Source: CAITQP01 sp964387965
Lineage (GTDB): Bacteria > Patescibacteriota > Minisyncoccia > Phycocordibacterales > UBA9973
Assembly: GCA_964387965.1 (NCBI GenBank)
Contig: CAYLXO010000002.1
Span: 1 to 64,000 of the forward strand
Direction: 5' to 3'
Length of the DNA stretch: 64,000 bases
Part shown: one piece after another, positions 7,395 to 15,057 of the stretch
Layout of the letters: each line of letters begins with the position of its first letter
Numbering within the stretch: position 1 is the stretch's first letter
Made by a program: the position numbers and the translations under genes
The notes under the pieces: generated by a model
What the model saw: only the letters and a program-made list of their open reading frames with translations
Databases searched by the model: none
Told to the model about the DNA's origin: nothing

Positions 7395-8192
7395 TTATTT
7401 TATTTCTATACTTACCGGACAATGATCTGATCCAAGTATTTCTGGATGAATTTTTGCAGAAACAACCTTTTTCTCAAGACTCTTACTTACAAAAATATAA
7501 TCAATACGCCAGCCAACATTGCGCGCCCGAGAATTTGCAAAGTGGCTCCACCAGCTATAGTGCCCTTTGCCTTTTGTAAACAATCTAAATGTATCTACAA
7601 ATCCTGCCTTAAGTATATTGTCTATCCCTTCGCGCTCTTCTTTTGTAAAACCTTTTTTACCTTCATTTGGCTTTGGATTCGCAAGATCATCCTCGGTATG
7701 CGCAACATTCAAATCTCCGTTGAATATTACCGGCTTCTTCTTTTCCAATTGTTTTACATATGCGAGAAATGCGGGATCCCATTGTTTGTGACGAAGGGGG
7801 ATACGGCTCAAATCATCTTTTGAATTTGGGGTGTAAACCGTAACTACAAAAAATTCTTTAAACTCAAGCGCGAGCACACGTCCTTCGTGTGCTGGGTCAC
7901 CGTATCCATCGTGAGCAATTTTGTATTTTTTTATTATTGATTCAGGGAAACCAACAAGCACGCTTTCTGGCTTTATTTTTGAAAATATTGCAGTACCACT
8001 GTATCCTTTCTTTTCCGCAGAATTCCAATATTCTTCATACTCCGGCAAATCTACTTCGCTTTGATGCTGTTCGGCTTTTGTTTCCTGTAAACAAACAACA
8101 TCAGGATATCCGAGTTGCTCAATTGCTTTTACGAACAAGCCTTTTTTGTGGACAGCACGTATACCGTTTACATTCCAAGAGATAATTTTCAT
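7395..8192 (-). CDS. xth: Exodeoxyribonuclease III
   Basis: AP endonuclease/3'-5' exonuclease of base excision repair. The 265-residue protein shows the complete endonuclease-exonuclease-phosphatase signature: SWNVNGIR at the start, LQETKA (catalytic Glu near residue 37), the Y-T-P-N loop, NGDLNVAH (Asp and Asn), GWRIDYIF and the final GSDHCPV (Asp-His). Length is normal for ExoA/Xth. It is monocistronic, with a strong terminator behind it. No special regulation is visible. Confidence 0.96.
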   Translation of the reverse strand: MKIISWNVNGIRAVHKKGLFVKAIEQLGYPDVVCLQETKAEQHQSEVDLPEYEEYWNSAEKKGYSGTAIFSKIKPESVLVGFPESIIKKYKIAHDGYGDPAHEGRVLALEFKEFFVVTVYTPNSKDDLSRIPLRHKQWDPAFLAYVKQLEKKKPVIFNGDLNVAHTEDDLANPKPNEGKKGFTKEEREGIDNILKAGFVDTFRLFTKGKGHYSWWSHFANSRARNVGWRIDYIFVSKSLEKKVVSAKIHPEILGSDHCPVSIEIK

Positions 8193-8453
8193 ACTGAAAC
8201 TATATCAGTAATTATATAAAAGGGTAGTATACTATTTTGACAAAAATACCTATCCTTATACAATTAAATCGAATTCATAAAAATTCTCATATTATGAAAA
8301 AGACTAATCTCGTGTTTCCTCATGGAGACGAATCAGCGCAAAGCCAACGTTTCAGGCTATTACAAAGAAACAGATATTTTTCATTAAGGAGTAAGTTATT
8401 TAGCGGGCCAGTGCACTTGAGTTGGATGTAACATCCAACAACATATTTAAAAG
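8193..8453. other. Intergenic region
   Basis: About 260 bases without a supportable gene. It contains the perfect hairpin GTTGGATG-TAA-CATCCAAC (8421-8439). A short reading frame from an ATG at 8294 has no recognisable features. Confidence 0.4.
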
Positions 8454-8476
8454 AAACGAGCCACTGTAGCTCGTTT
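8454..8476. terminator. Terminator overlapping recombinase stop
   Basis: AAACGAGC-CACTGTA-GCTCGTTT; the stop codon of the minus-strand recombinase lies in the stem. Confidence 0.7.
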
Positions 8477-9245
8477 ACTTTTTACTATGAAACTTTTTAT
8501 GAATATCTCGAAGTTGCTTATCGGTAACGTGAGTGTATATTTGTGTTGTCTGAATATTTGCGTGACCCAACATTACTTGGACACTGCGGATGTCCGCGCC
8601 GTTTTCTAGAAGATCAGTCGCAAATGAGTGACGCAAGATGTGTGGAGTAACTTTACGTGAAATTCCAGCTTTTATTGCATACTGTTTTACCATTCGTTCA
8701 ATTGAGCGGGGAGTCAGCCTCCCGCCGTTTTCATTTTCTTTTTTGTTTGGAGAATATTGAACAAAAAGTGGCTCGTCCATATCAGTGCGCTTTGCTAAAT
8801 AATTTTTTATTGCATCTTTTGCACTTTCTGAGAGAAAAACAACACGNNNNNNNNNNNNNNNNNNNNNNNNNNNNNNNNNNNNNNNNNNNNNNNNNNNNNN
8901 NNNNNNNNNNNNNNNNNNNNNNNNNNNNNNNNNNNNNNNNNNNNNNCCACGTTTCATGAGATATTTCAAAAATCTGCGGAGCGCTATCAAATGATAGTTC
9001 TGCGTATTTTTTTTCATTGTTGCTCGTGCCTGACCTTTTACAAATACGCCTGGGGCTCGATTTAAATCAAGACGAAATTCACGGACCTTGTCGTCAGTGA
9101 TATCAGAAATATGTGAGAGTTTTCCAAATTGTATAAAGCGTGACAAGTATCTATCGTAATTGGCCACAGTCTTCAAACTCGCGCCTTTTTCGATTTCCAT
9201 ATATTCAAGAAACTCGCGTTTGTATGTTTCAATCTGTGACGACAT
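8475..9245 (-). CDS. XerC/XerD-like tyrosine recombinase (interrupted by gap)
   Basis: Site-specific recombinase. From MSSQIETYKREF there is a SAM-like core-binding domain (GASLKTVANYDRYLSRFIQ) and, after a 100-N gap, the C-terminal catalytic domain with HILRHSFATDLL (H-x-x-R), LGHANIQTT (His) and IYTHV (Tyr nucleophile). The first catalytic Arg and the Lys must lie in the gap. Family members need about 85-90 residues between FLKYLMKR and RVVFLS, but the N-run codes for only 34, so the gap is about 150 bases longer than drawn. It may be the chromosome dimer resolvase. An upstream ATG at 9302 is less likely. Confidence 0.85.
   Translation of the reverse strand: MSSQIETYKREFLEYMEIEKGASLKTVANYDRYLSRFIQFGKLSHISDITDDKVREFRLDLNRAPGVFVKGQARATMKKNTQNYHLIALRRFLKYLMKRXXXXXXXXXXXXXXXXXXXXXXXXXXXXXXXXXXRVVFLSESAKDAIKNYLAKRTDMDEPLFVQYSPNKKENENGGRLTPRSIERMVKQYAIKAGISRKVTPHILRHSFATDLLENGADIRSVQVMLGHANIQTTQIYTHVTDKQLRDIHKKFHSKK
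8847..8946. other. Assembly gap of 100 N
   Basis: Exactly 100 N inside the recombinase gene. This is a conventional placeholder length; the protein family indicates a larger true gap. Confidence 0.95.
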
Positions 9246-9346
9246 GTATACAAGTATAGCAGACATATGTCGGAAAATAATTTGCTCTATTGCATGAAAC
9301 AAGGAGTATACTTACTAGTGAAACATCTTTTATTCAATATATATGT

Positions 9347-9727
9347 ATGGACAATTCACTATTTAAAATCGGAGAACGAACCATTCCCGATACAATTGGG
9401 AATACCGTTCGTGCAGAAAGTTATCGAAAATATTCGTTTGCTGGATTACCTGTCGGAAAAGTAGCTTATGTTATTGATGAATACAATGACGTGTATCAAA
9501 TTTACTACCGAGTCAAAACATGGCTCGTCGTAAAAAACGAGACAAATATTTCATCAGGTAAAATTCCCAAACGTGTAGAGCTCGGGGAACCCCTCGTATT
9601 TGAGCGTTCAGTCAAAACTTTTGTCTGGCGGGGCCTCAACAAAGTCCTGCCTAAAGCAAAACGCAAAAATATGTCGTGGCAAACCGGGAAAATTGTATCA
9701 ATTTTAATAATCGATAACCCAATTTAA
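9347..9727 (+). CDS. Hypothetical protein
   Basis: Unrecognised 126-residue protein starting MDNSLFKIGERTIPD. The start is chosen from a promoter upstream (TTGCTC, 19 bp, TATACT at 9307-9312) and because the region before it diverges from the recombinase gene. It is soluble in appearance, with no signal peptide. The N-terminal part is beta-rich (VAYVIDEYNDVYQIYYRVKT) and the C-terminus basic. It is followed by a GC-rich hairpin and then rpsO, and it may be conserved only among close relatives. Confidence 0.6.
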   Translation: MDNSLFKIGERTIPDTIGNTVRAESYRKYSFAGLPVGKVAYVIDEYNDVYQIYYRVKTWLVVKNETNISSGKIPKRVELGEPLVFERSVKTFVWRGLNKVLPKAKRKNMSWQTGKIVSILIIDNPI

Positions 9728-9730
9728 GCA

Positions 9731-9753
9731 GGGAGGCGTTACAAACGCCCCCT
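9731..9753 (+). terminator. Possible terminator
   Basis: GGGAGGCGTT-ACAA-ACGCCCCC just after the stop at 9727. The T-run is weak (TCTTGCGTTATTT). Confidence 0.5.
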
Positions 9754-9793
9754 CTTGCGTTATTTACCAATCTATGCTACTATCATACCCGCA

Positions 9794-10057
9794 ATGTTAA
9801 AGACAAAGAAAAAGACAACGGTCGTCAAAAAGCACCAGATTCACGACAAAGACACAGGTTCTCCTGAAGTTCAGGTCGCAATCCTTTCAACACGCATTGA
9901 CGAACTTACAAAACACTTGAAGTCACACAAGAAAGATAACCATTCTCGTCGCGGACTTCTAAAGATGGTTGCGGATCGCCGTACTCACCTTAAATATCTC
10001 GAGAAGAAAAACAAAACTCGACATACTGCTCTCATCAAGAAACTTGATCTTAAATAA
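9794..10057 (+). CDS. rpsO: 30S ribosomal protein S15
   Basis: Primary 16S rRNA-binding protein of the small subunit. The 87-residue product has the family signature: HDKDTGSPEVQVAILSTRI, LTKHLKSHKKDNHSRRGLL and a basic end, with H-x-x-D/S-R-R-G-L contacts to 16S rRNA. The start MLKTKKKT at 9794 gives the standard length; an in-frame start 39 bases earlier would add an unrelated leader. pnp follows after one gene, close to the conserved rpsO-pnp order. It is terminated by a strong hairpin overlapping its stop. Confidence 0.97.
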   Translation: MLKTKKKTTVVKKHQIHDKDTGSPEVQVAILSTRIDELTKHLKSHKKDNHSRRGLLKMVADRRTHLKYLEKKNKTRHTALIKKLDLK

Positions 10058-10090
10058 GAAAATCTGGGGACTTCCCCAGATTTTCTTATT
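10053..10090. terminator. Terminator of rpsO
   Basis: AATAAGAAAATCTGGGGA-CT-TCCCCAGATTTTCTTATT, an 18-bp perfect stem overlapping the stop codon. Confidence 0.9.
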
Positions 10091-10197
10091 TAGAGCATTC
10101 TTTGTTAAAATTTGCATGTGCTCATTTTTATATGGTCGAGTGCGTACAAACGTACATAATGCACATTTTTTAATAATCGTTTTTATTTTTATATTTT

Positions 10198-10716
10198 ATG
10201 TCAATAATCAAACACCCTGATCAGCGTGTTGCCGTTTTTATAGACACGCAAAATTTGTACCATAGTGCTCGAAATTTATATAAGTCATACGTTAACTTTG
10301 GAAATATTGTAAAAGACGCTGTTGCTGGTCGTCACCTTGTTCGTGCAATTGCATATGTTATTGCGAGCGAAGCAGGGGACGAAACGGCCTTTTTTGATGC
10401 ACTATTAAAACTTGGAATAGAGACAAAAGTTAAGGATTTACAAGTATTTGCCGGTGGAGCCAAAAAAGGTGACTGGGATGTCGGTCTTACGATTGATGCA
10501 GTCACTATCGCACCGCGTCTTGATGCAGTTGTAATAGTATCGGGCGATGGAGACTATGTTCCACTTGTTGAATATCTTCAGAAACATTCTGGGATACAAG
10601 TTGAAGTAGTCTCATTCGGAAAATCTACATCGATGAAACTAAAGGAATCTGCTGATGAATTTTTTGATTTATCAATCGATGCAAATCGTTATCTGATGAG
10701 AGGGGGAAGACGATAA
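10198..10716 (+). CDS. NYN/LabA-like domain protein (predicted RNase)
   Basis: A 172-residue single-domain protein of the NYN/PIN superfamily. The acidic active-site residues are visible in AVFIDTQNLYHSAR (Asp near residue 16), GDWDVGLTIDAV and VIVSGDGDYVPLVEYL. NYN proteins are predicted metal-dependent RNases. The position between rpsO and pnp fits an RNA-decay role, but this is inference. It has its own terminator, so it need not be co-transcribed with pnp. Confidence 0.88.
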   Translation: MSIIKHPDQRVAVFIDTQNLYHSARNLYKSYVNFGNIVKDAVAGRHLVRAIAYVIASEAGDETAFFDALLKLGIETKVKDLQVFAGGAKKGDWDVGLTIDAVTIAPRLDAVVIVSGDGDYVPLVEYLQKHSGIQVEVVSFGKSTSMKLKESADEFFDLSIDANRYLMRGGRR

Positions 10717-10720
10717 GTAG

Positions 10721-10754
10721 AAGCCGGACAAAACAATAATTTTGTCCGGCTTTT
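10721..10754 (+). terminator. Terminator of NYN gene
   Basis: AAGCCGGACAAAA-CAATAA-TTTTGTCCGGCTTTT. Confidence 0.9.
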
Positions 10755-10811
10755 CTTTTTACGCAAACGGTGTAGGATGAATAAGTTCTCAATTAACAAT
10801 TAATAGTCGCG

Positions 10812-10852
10812 CTCAGACGTATAGAATTGCACCAGCAATTTTAGGGTCTGAG
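10812..10852 (+). promoter_or_regulatory. Two-step hairpin in pnp leader region
   Basis: CTCAGAC (10812-10818) pairs with GTCTGAG (10846-10852), enclosing AATTGC-ACCA-GCAATT. It sits just before repeat copy B, about 140 bases ahead of pnp. pnp leaders are often hairpin-controlled in other bacteria, so a regulatory role is possible. Confidence 0.5.
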
Positions 10853-10858
10853 TACGAA

Positions 10859-10985
10859 AAGGATTTGTTAAACAAGATGCAGTTCGAGGCGCGAGCGATG
10901 GCTTGCGACCAAGCTGTACTAAGACGTACAGCGCGGGAACAGCCGAGCGAGGCAACAAAGAAATGCGCTTGTTTTACAAATCCTT
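10859..10985. repeat. Structured interspersed repeat, copy B, in pnp leader
   Basis: The outer helix AAGGATTTGT.AAACAAG pairs with CTTGTTTTACAAATCCTT. The core shares ATGCAGTTC, GGCGCGAGCGA, GCTGTACT..ACGTACAGC and AAATGC blocks with copy A (4803-4925). It ends eight bases before the pnp ATG. A longer in-frame reading of pnp through the repeat is spurious. Confidence 0.75.
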
Positions 10986-10993
10986 CAATATAT

Positions 10994-13159
10994 ATGCATC
11001 AAAAAGAGTATTCCGTTGTTGTTGGAGGAAAAACAATAACCGCAGTGTTTTCAGACCTTGCGGAACAAGCAAATGGATCAGTTATTTTAAAGTGTGAAGG
11101 AACTGTCGTTATGGCGACTGCCTGTATTTCAAAATCGGGAGCTGGCAACCCAGGGTTCTTCAACCTTACTGTTGAATATCTTGAAAAGTTTTACGCTGCA
11201 GGTCTTATCTTAGGAGGGCAATACAACAAGCGTGAAGGACGCCCATCAGATGAAGCGATTCTTTCAGCACGTATTATCGATCGAACGATTCGTCCGCTTT
11301 TTTCACACCATATTAAAAATGCGGTGCAGGTTATCGTCACAGTTCTTGCTGTAGGAAAAACTGATCCAGGAGTTCTTGGAGTAAACGCAGCCTCACTTGC
11401 GCTTGCAACAAGTGACATCCCATGGGCTGGACCAGTTGGCGCAGTGCTTGTATCAAAACCAAAAGCTGGTGGCGAAATCATGATTGATCAGTATGTACCA
11501 AATACAGGGGAATCAAATTATGAACTCGACCTTACCGTCTGTGGAAAGGATGGAAATGTAGTCATGATCGAAGCAATGGCGTACGAATACAGTGAAGACG
11601 AAATGAGTAAAGCGCTTGATTTGGCTATGCCTGCAATAAAAATTCTTGAAGACTGGCAAAAGGGAATCGTTACAGAAATTGGAAAACCAAAGAAAGAATT
11701 CCCTGTACCAGTTATGCCAGAATCAGTAAAAAATCTTTTCGCTCAAACTATCGGAGACAAACTTGGGACAGTTTTTGTAGAAGGTGGCAAGCCAGGTATT
11801 TCAAAACAGAAGTTCATCGAACTCGAAGACATGTGGAACGAGGCAATCGAAAAAACGTTTGCTGAAGACGAAGAGACTGCGTCACTTGCAAAAGATTACC
11901 TTGAAACCGCACTCGATGATTTTGTTCACGAGAAAGCACTTAAAGAAAACAAGCGTGCTGACGGGCGTGCATTTAACCAAGTGCGAGGACTTGTAGCAAA
12001 GGCTGGAGGATTTTCTGACATGCTTCATGGAACAGGAATTTTTTACCGTGGAGAAACTCACGTGCTCTCAGTGCTCACTCTCGGCGGACCAGAAACAGCA
12101 ACAACAATTGAAGGAATGGAAATCCGCGGAACAAAACGATTTACACACCACTACAATTTCCCTCCATACTCAGCAGGTGAGACAGGACGCGTTGGTGGTA
12201 TAAACCGTCGTGAAATGGGACATGGATTTCTTGCAGAAAAAGCGCTTGTCCCTGTGATTCCAGAAAAAATGGATTTCCCATACACAATTCGTGTTGTGTC
12301 AGAATCAATGGCATCAAACGGTTCAACATCACAAGCATCAATCTGTGCATCAAGTCTCGCTCTTATGGATGGAGGTGTGCCGATCAAACGTCCTGTTGCA
12401 GGAATCGCGATGGGTCTTATGCTTAATGTTGCAAACCCGACTGAATACAAAATCCTTACAGACATCCAAGGTCCAGAAGATCACTACGGGGACATGGATT
12501 TCAAAGTAGCAGGTACACGACAAGGAGTTACTGCAATCCAGCTTGATATCAAAGTTGGAGGAGTTCCAGTAGCGGTTTTGAAAGAAGCAATGGTGCAAGC
12601 TCGTGACGCACGAAACACAATTCTAGATGTTATAGAAAAAGAATTGCCACAGGCACGTGCAGATATTTCTCCAAATGCGCCAAAGATTTTAGTGACAAAA
12701 ATTTTGCCAACTCAAATCGGAATGGTCATTGGATCAGGTGGAAAAACAATTAATGCAATCCGTGAAAAAACTGGTTGTGAAATTAGTATCGAAGATGATG
12801 GCACGGTATATGTTACAGGAAAGAATGGCGCAGCAGATGCAGGTCTCGCAATCATCAAAGAAATGACACACGAATGGAAAGTCGGTGAACCAGCGATGGG
12901 AGAAGTAGTAAAAGTTCTCGAAATTGGTGCCGTAGTAAAACTTTCTGAATATGCAGATGGACTCGTACACATTTCTGAAATGGCTCCATGGCGTGTAGCA
13001 AATGTGTCAGCTCTTGTAAAAGAAGGAATGAAAGTGCCAGTAAAGGTAGTAGGAGTTGATCCAGAAAAAGGACGCATCTCGCTTTCAATCAAAGCAGCAA
13101 AACCAGACTTTTTCCCAAAACCTGAAGCTCCAAAAACACAGGAACCACCAACAGCATAA
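10994..13159 (+). CDS. pnp: Polyribonucleotide nucleotidyltransferase (PNPase)
   Basis: Phosphorolytic 3'-5' exoribonuclease, a trimer in the cytoplasm and the core of RNA turnover. The 721-residue protein has two RNase PH domains (first about 10-215, second about 315-540, with GTKRFTHHYNFPPYS and the phosphate-binding SNGSTSQASIC), an intervening helical domain, a KH domain (IGMVIGSGGKTINAIREKTG at about 575) and an S1 domain (VKLSEYADGLVHISEMA). The start MHQKEYSVVVGG is chosen because the upstream extension is the interspersed repeat. A hairpin follows the stop. Confidence 0.97.
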   Translation: MHQKEYSVVVGGKTITAVFSDLAEQANGSVILKCEGTVVMATACISKSGAGNPGFFNLTVEYLEKFYAAGLILGGQYNKREGRPSDEAILSARIIDRTIRPLFSHHIKNAVQVIVTVLAVGKTDPGVLGVNAASLALATSDIPWAGPVGAVLVSKPKAGGEIMIDQYVPNTGESNYELDLTVCGKDGNVVMIEAMAYEYSEDEMSKALDLAMPAIKILEDWQKGIVTEIGKPKKEFPVPVMPESVKNLFAQTIGDKLGTVFVEGGKPGISKQKFIELEDMWNEAIEKTFAEDEETASLAKDYLETALDDFVHEKALKENKRADGRAFNQVRGLVAKAGGFSDMLHGTGIFYRGETHVLSVLTLGGPETATTIEGMEIRGTKRFTHHYNFPPYSAGETGRVGGINRREMGHGFLAEKALVPVIPEKMDFPYTIRVVSESMASNGSTSQASICASSLALMDGGVPIKRPVAGIAMGLMLNVANPTEYKILTDIQGPEDHYGDMDFKVAGTRQGVTAIQLDIKVGGVPVAVLKEAMVQARDARNTILDVIEKELPQARADISPNAPKILVTKILPTQIGMVIGSGGKTINAIREKTGCEISIEDDGTVYVTGKNGAADAGLAIIKEMTHEWKVGEPAMGEVVKVLEIGAVVKLSEYADGLVHISEMAPWRVANVSALVKEGMKVPVKVVGVDPEKGRISLSIKAAKPDFFPKPEAPKTQEPPTA

Positions 13160-13180
13160 AATAAATAGGATATATCAACT

Positions 13181-13212
13181 ACAACGCACGCCCTCGCAAG
13201 GACGTGCGTTGT
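13181..13212 (+). terminator. Hairpin after pnp
   Basis: ACAACGCACG paired with CGTGCGTTGT around CCCTCGCAAGGA. No T-run follows, and the next gene starts 16 bases later, so it may act as a processing or promoter-region hairpin rather than a full terminator. Confidence 0.5.
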
Positions 13213-13227
13213 GCTATTATTGTACCC

Positions 13228-14217
13228 ATGGACCCGAACGAAGTAGATATCAATGCTCCTCTAGAAAAAATTGCTCCGGAAGCAAAGGCACAACTCCTGC
13301 AAGAAACAGAAAATCCTTCTTCTATATCTCAACAAACAAAGAAACCATTCGCGATTCAAAACGAACACGAGGGTCATTTAAAAAGCATCCGCACATACTC
13401 AAGCGATCTCGCTGAAGCTATTAAAGAAAGTAAAGGTTCAATCGTTAAAATTGCGATTGCGGAAGATGAACGCAGACAACAAGAACGTAAAGAATTTGAA
13501 GATGCACCAAAAAAGAATGCCCTATTTGCCCTTGGAAGTGTTCTTATCATACTTATAACGATCGCGAGTTTGTACGGAATTTTTTGGTACAAAAAAACGT
13601 CTAAAGTCGAACCTGTGATTGTTCCACCCGTGCCAGACACAGTAATAAAAAGTGAATTTGAAGGAGCTATCAATGTCTCGGGGATGACTCGAACACAAAT
13701 GATTCCGGCAATTCGTGCATCTGTACTTACTCCTGGTATTCGTCCTGGAACAATAAAAAATGTCAAAATCGTTGAGGGTGGGCTAGGTGGTGTTGCGCCA
13801 ACAGATGTCGCCGTAGGTAAATTTTTGAAGATGCTTGATACCCATGCATCAAACGATTTTATTCGCGCACTTTCTAGTGACTACATGGTTGGTATCTATC
13901 TCTATGAAAAAGCAAACCTCTTCTTTGTACTCACTGGCCAGTCTCATGATTATTTGCAGAAAGGAATGATCGACTGGGAACCATTTTTATTTGAAGACAT
14001 TGCTCCACTATTTGGTATAGATACAATGGGGGATTTTGCAAAATATAATGATACTCCTTTTAAAGACGTAATTGTTGAAAATAGAGAGGCGAGAGCAGTT
14101 GTAGATGAAAACAATAAGCCCCTCTTTTTCTATACTTTTCTAAATCCAGAAACTATTTTTATATCAGTTGACCCAAAGACTCTCACACAAGCAGTATTGA
14201 AATTGCGAAATCAATAA
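13228..14217 (+). CDS. Single-pass membrane protein of unknown function
   Basis: A 329-residue protein starting MDPNEVDINAPLEK. About 95 cytoplasmic residues, including a charged helical stretch, precede one membrane segment (ALFALGSVLIILITIASLYG). A Pro/Val-rich linker and a roughly 190-residue extracytoplasmic domain follow. The outer domain has no motif I recognise; it contains GVAPTDVAVGKFLKML and WEPFLFEDIAPLFG. Proteins of this layout occur in Parcubacteria without assigned function. A -10-like TATTAT lies just ahead of the ATG, suggesting a very short leader. Confidence 0.75.
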   Translation: MDPNEVDINAPLEKIAPEAKAQLLQETENPSSISQQTKKPFAIQNEHEGHLKSIRTYSSDLAEAIKESKGSIVKIAIAEDERRQQERKEFEDAPKKNALFALGSVLIILITIASLYGIFWYKKTSKVEPVIVPPVPDTVIKSEFEGAINVSGMTRTQMIPAIRASVLTPGIRPGTIKNVKIVEGGLGGVAPTDVAVGKFLKMLDTHASNDFIRALSSDYMVGIYLYEKANLFFVLTGQSHDYLQKGMIDWEPFLFEDIAPLFGIDTMGDFAKYNDTPFKDVIVENREARAVVDENNKPLFFYTFLNPETIFISVDPKTLTQAVLKLRNQ

Positions 14218-14254
14218 GTTTGTTGCGTTCTATTGCCTATGTTAGTATGGGCGT

Positions 14255-14605
14255 ATGGAAACACATTCATACAAAACAAAGCTTGAGGAAGAACGAGCAA
14301 CTATCGTTTCAGAACTCGAGGCACTCGGCACTTACAATAAGGAAAACAATACATGGGAAACTCGTCCAGAATCATACGATGAAAATGGAGCTGATGATAA
14401 TTCAAATGCGGACCGTTTCGAAAGTTTTGAGGAAGATAGTGCAACAATGAAACCACTTGTTGCTCGTCTTGATGAAATCGACCGCGCACTCGCAATGATT
14501 GAAACAAACACATACGGAACATGTGAAGTATGTGGAAATGAAATTGAGAAAGCTCGTTTGAACGCAAACCCAGCAGCAAGTACCTGCACTGCGCACATGC
14601 AATAA
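14255..14605 (+). CDS. DksA/TraR family zinc finger protein
   Basis: A 116-residue protein with a coiled-coil N-terminal region (YKTKLEEERATIVSELEAL) and a C-terminal zinc finger of DksA type, TYGTCEVCGNEIEKARLNAN. Family members bind RNA polymerase through the secondary channel. The last zinc pair reads C-T-A-H instead of the usual C-x-x-C, so the site is predicted to be Cys3-His. The acidic tip (ESYDENGADDNSNADRFESF) replaces the classic D-x-x-D-x-A coiled-coil tip. The role in ppGpp-type control is unproven here. Confidence 0.85.
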   Translation: METHSYKTKLEEERATIVSELEALGTYNKENNTWETRPESYDENGADDNSNADRFESFEEDSATMKPLVARLDEIDRALAMIETNTYGTCEVCGNEIEKARLNANPAASTCTAHMQ

Positions 14606-14613
14606 AGTGTATT

Positions 14614-14640
14614 TAGTATACGGTATACTGTATACAGTAT
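14614..14640. repeat. GTATAC palindrome array, left of four-helix gene
   Basis: TAGTATACGGTATACTGTATACAGTAT contains three overlapping GTATAC palindromes and runs into the ATG at 14639. The same units return inverted at 15019-15050. TATACT within it also fits a -10 box. Confidence 0.6.
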
Positions 14641-15010
14641 GGAAAACAAAATACAGAAATTTTCAGACCTAATTGCGTGGAAAGAAGCACATAAAATCGT
14701 GCTTTTTATCTATCGAAGCACTCAAAATTTTCCTCCTTCAGAAAAATTTGGAATAGTAGACCAAATGCGACGTGCGTCGATATCTATTACATCGAACATT
14801 GCAGAAGGTTTCGGACGTAGAACAGCAAAAGACAAAATTAACTTTTATATTATGGCAAAATCTTCGCTTGCTGAACTAGAAAATCAATGTATCGCTTCAC
14901 GAGATTTAGGATATTTAAAACAAAATGACTTTTCGAATTTTGAAAGGCGAGCCGAAATTGTGAACAAACTTATCTCATCTCTTTGTAAATCTGCACCAGA
15001 CCGTATGTAA
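14639..15010 (+). CDS. Four-helix bundle protein (23S rRNA intervening-sequence family)
   Basis: A 123-residue protein of the S23/IVS family, with the motifs LIAWKEAHKIVLFIYRST, IVDQMRRASISITSNIAEGF and KSSLAELENQC. These proteins are found in 23S rRNA intervening sequences and as free-standing genes, often near diversity-generating elements. The fold is a pentameric four-helix bundle that may bind nucleic acid. No rRNA is nearby. The gene is bracketed by inverted GTATAC arrays at 14614-14640 and 15019-15050, which could mark it as a small mobile unit. Confidence 0.92.
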   Translation: MENKIQKFSDLIAWKEAHKIVLFIYRSTQNFPPSEKFGIVDQMRRASISITSNIAEGFGRRTAKDKINFYIMAKSSLAELENQCIASRDLGYLKQNDFSNFERRAEIVNKLISSLCKSAPDRM

Positions 15011-15018
15011 CTGTATTT

Positions 15019-15050
15019 ATACTGTATACCGTATACCAAATACTGTATAC
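15019..15050. repeat. GTATAC palindrome array, right of four-helix gene
   Basis: ATACTGTATACCGTATACC followed by a second ATACTGTATAC. Its reverse complement matches the left array (GTATACGGTATAC.GTAT). TATACT at the end is placed as a -10 box for comM. Confidence 0.6.
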
Positions 15051-15057
15051 TTATTCA

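Noticed and set aside
8294..8431. Small protein gene between xth and the recombinase gene
   Set aside because: No promoter, RBS, composition or motif supports it, and a palindrome covers its end.
8475..9245. Integrase of a genomic island using the tRNA genes as attachment site
   Set aside because: The recombinase lies 7-8 kb from the tRNAs with housekeeping genes between, is of XerC/D size, and no matching att repeats bound a block.
10865..10993. N-terminal extension of PNPase by 43 residues
   Set aside because: The extension is a translation of the interspersed repeat and contains no family sequence; the standard start is MHQKEYSV at 10994.
14639..15010. A 23S rRNA intervening sequence with rRNA around it
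   Set aside because: The flanks are the dksA-like gene and comM; no rRNA sequence is visible.
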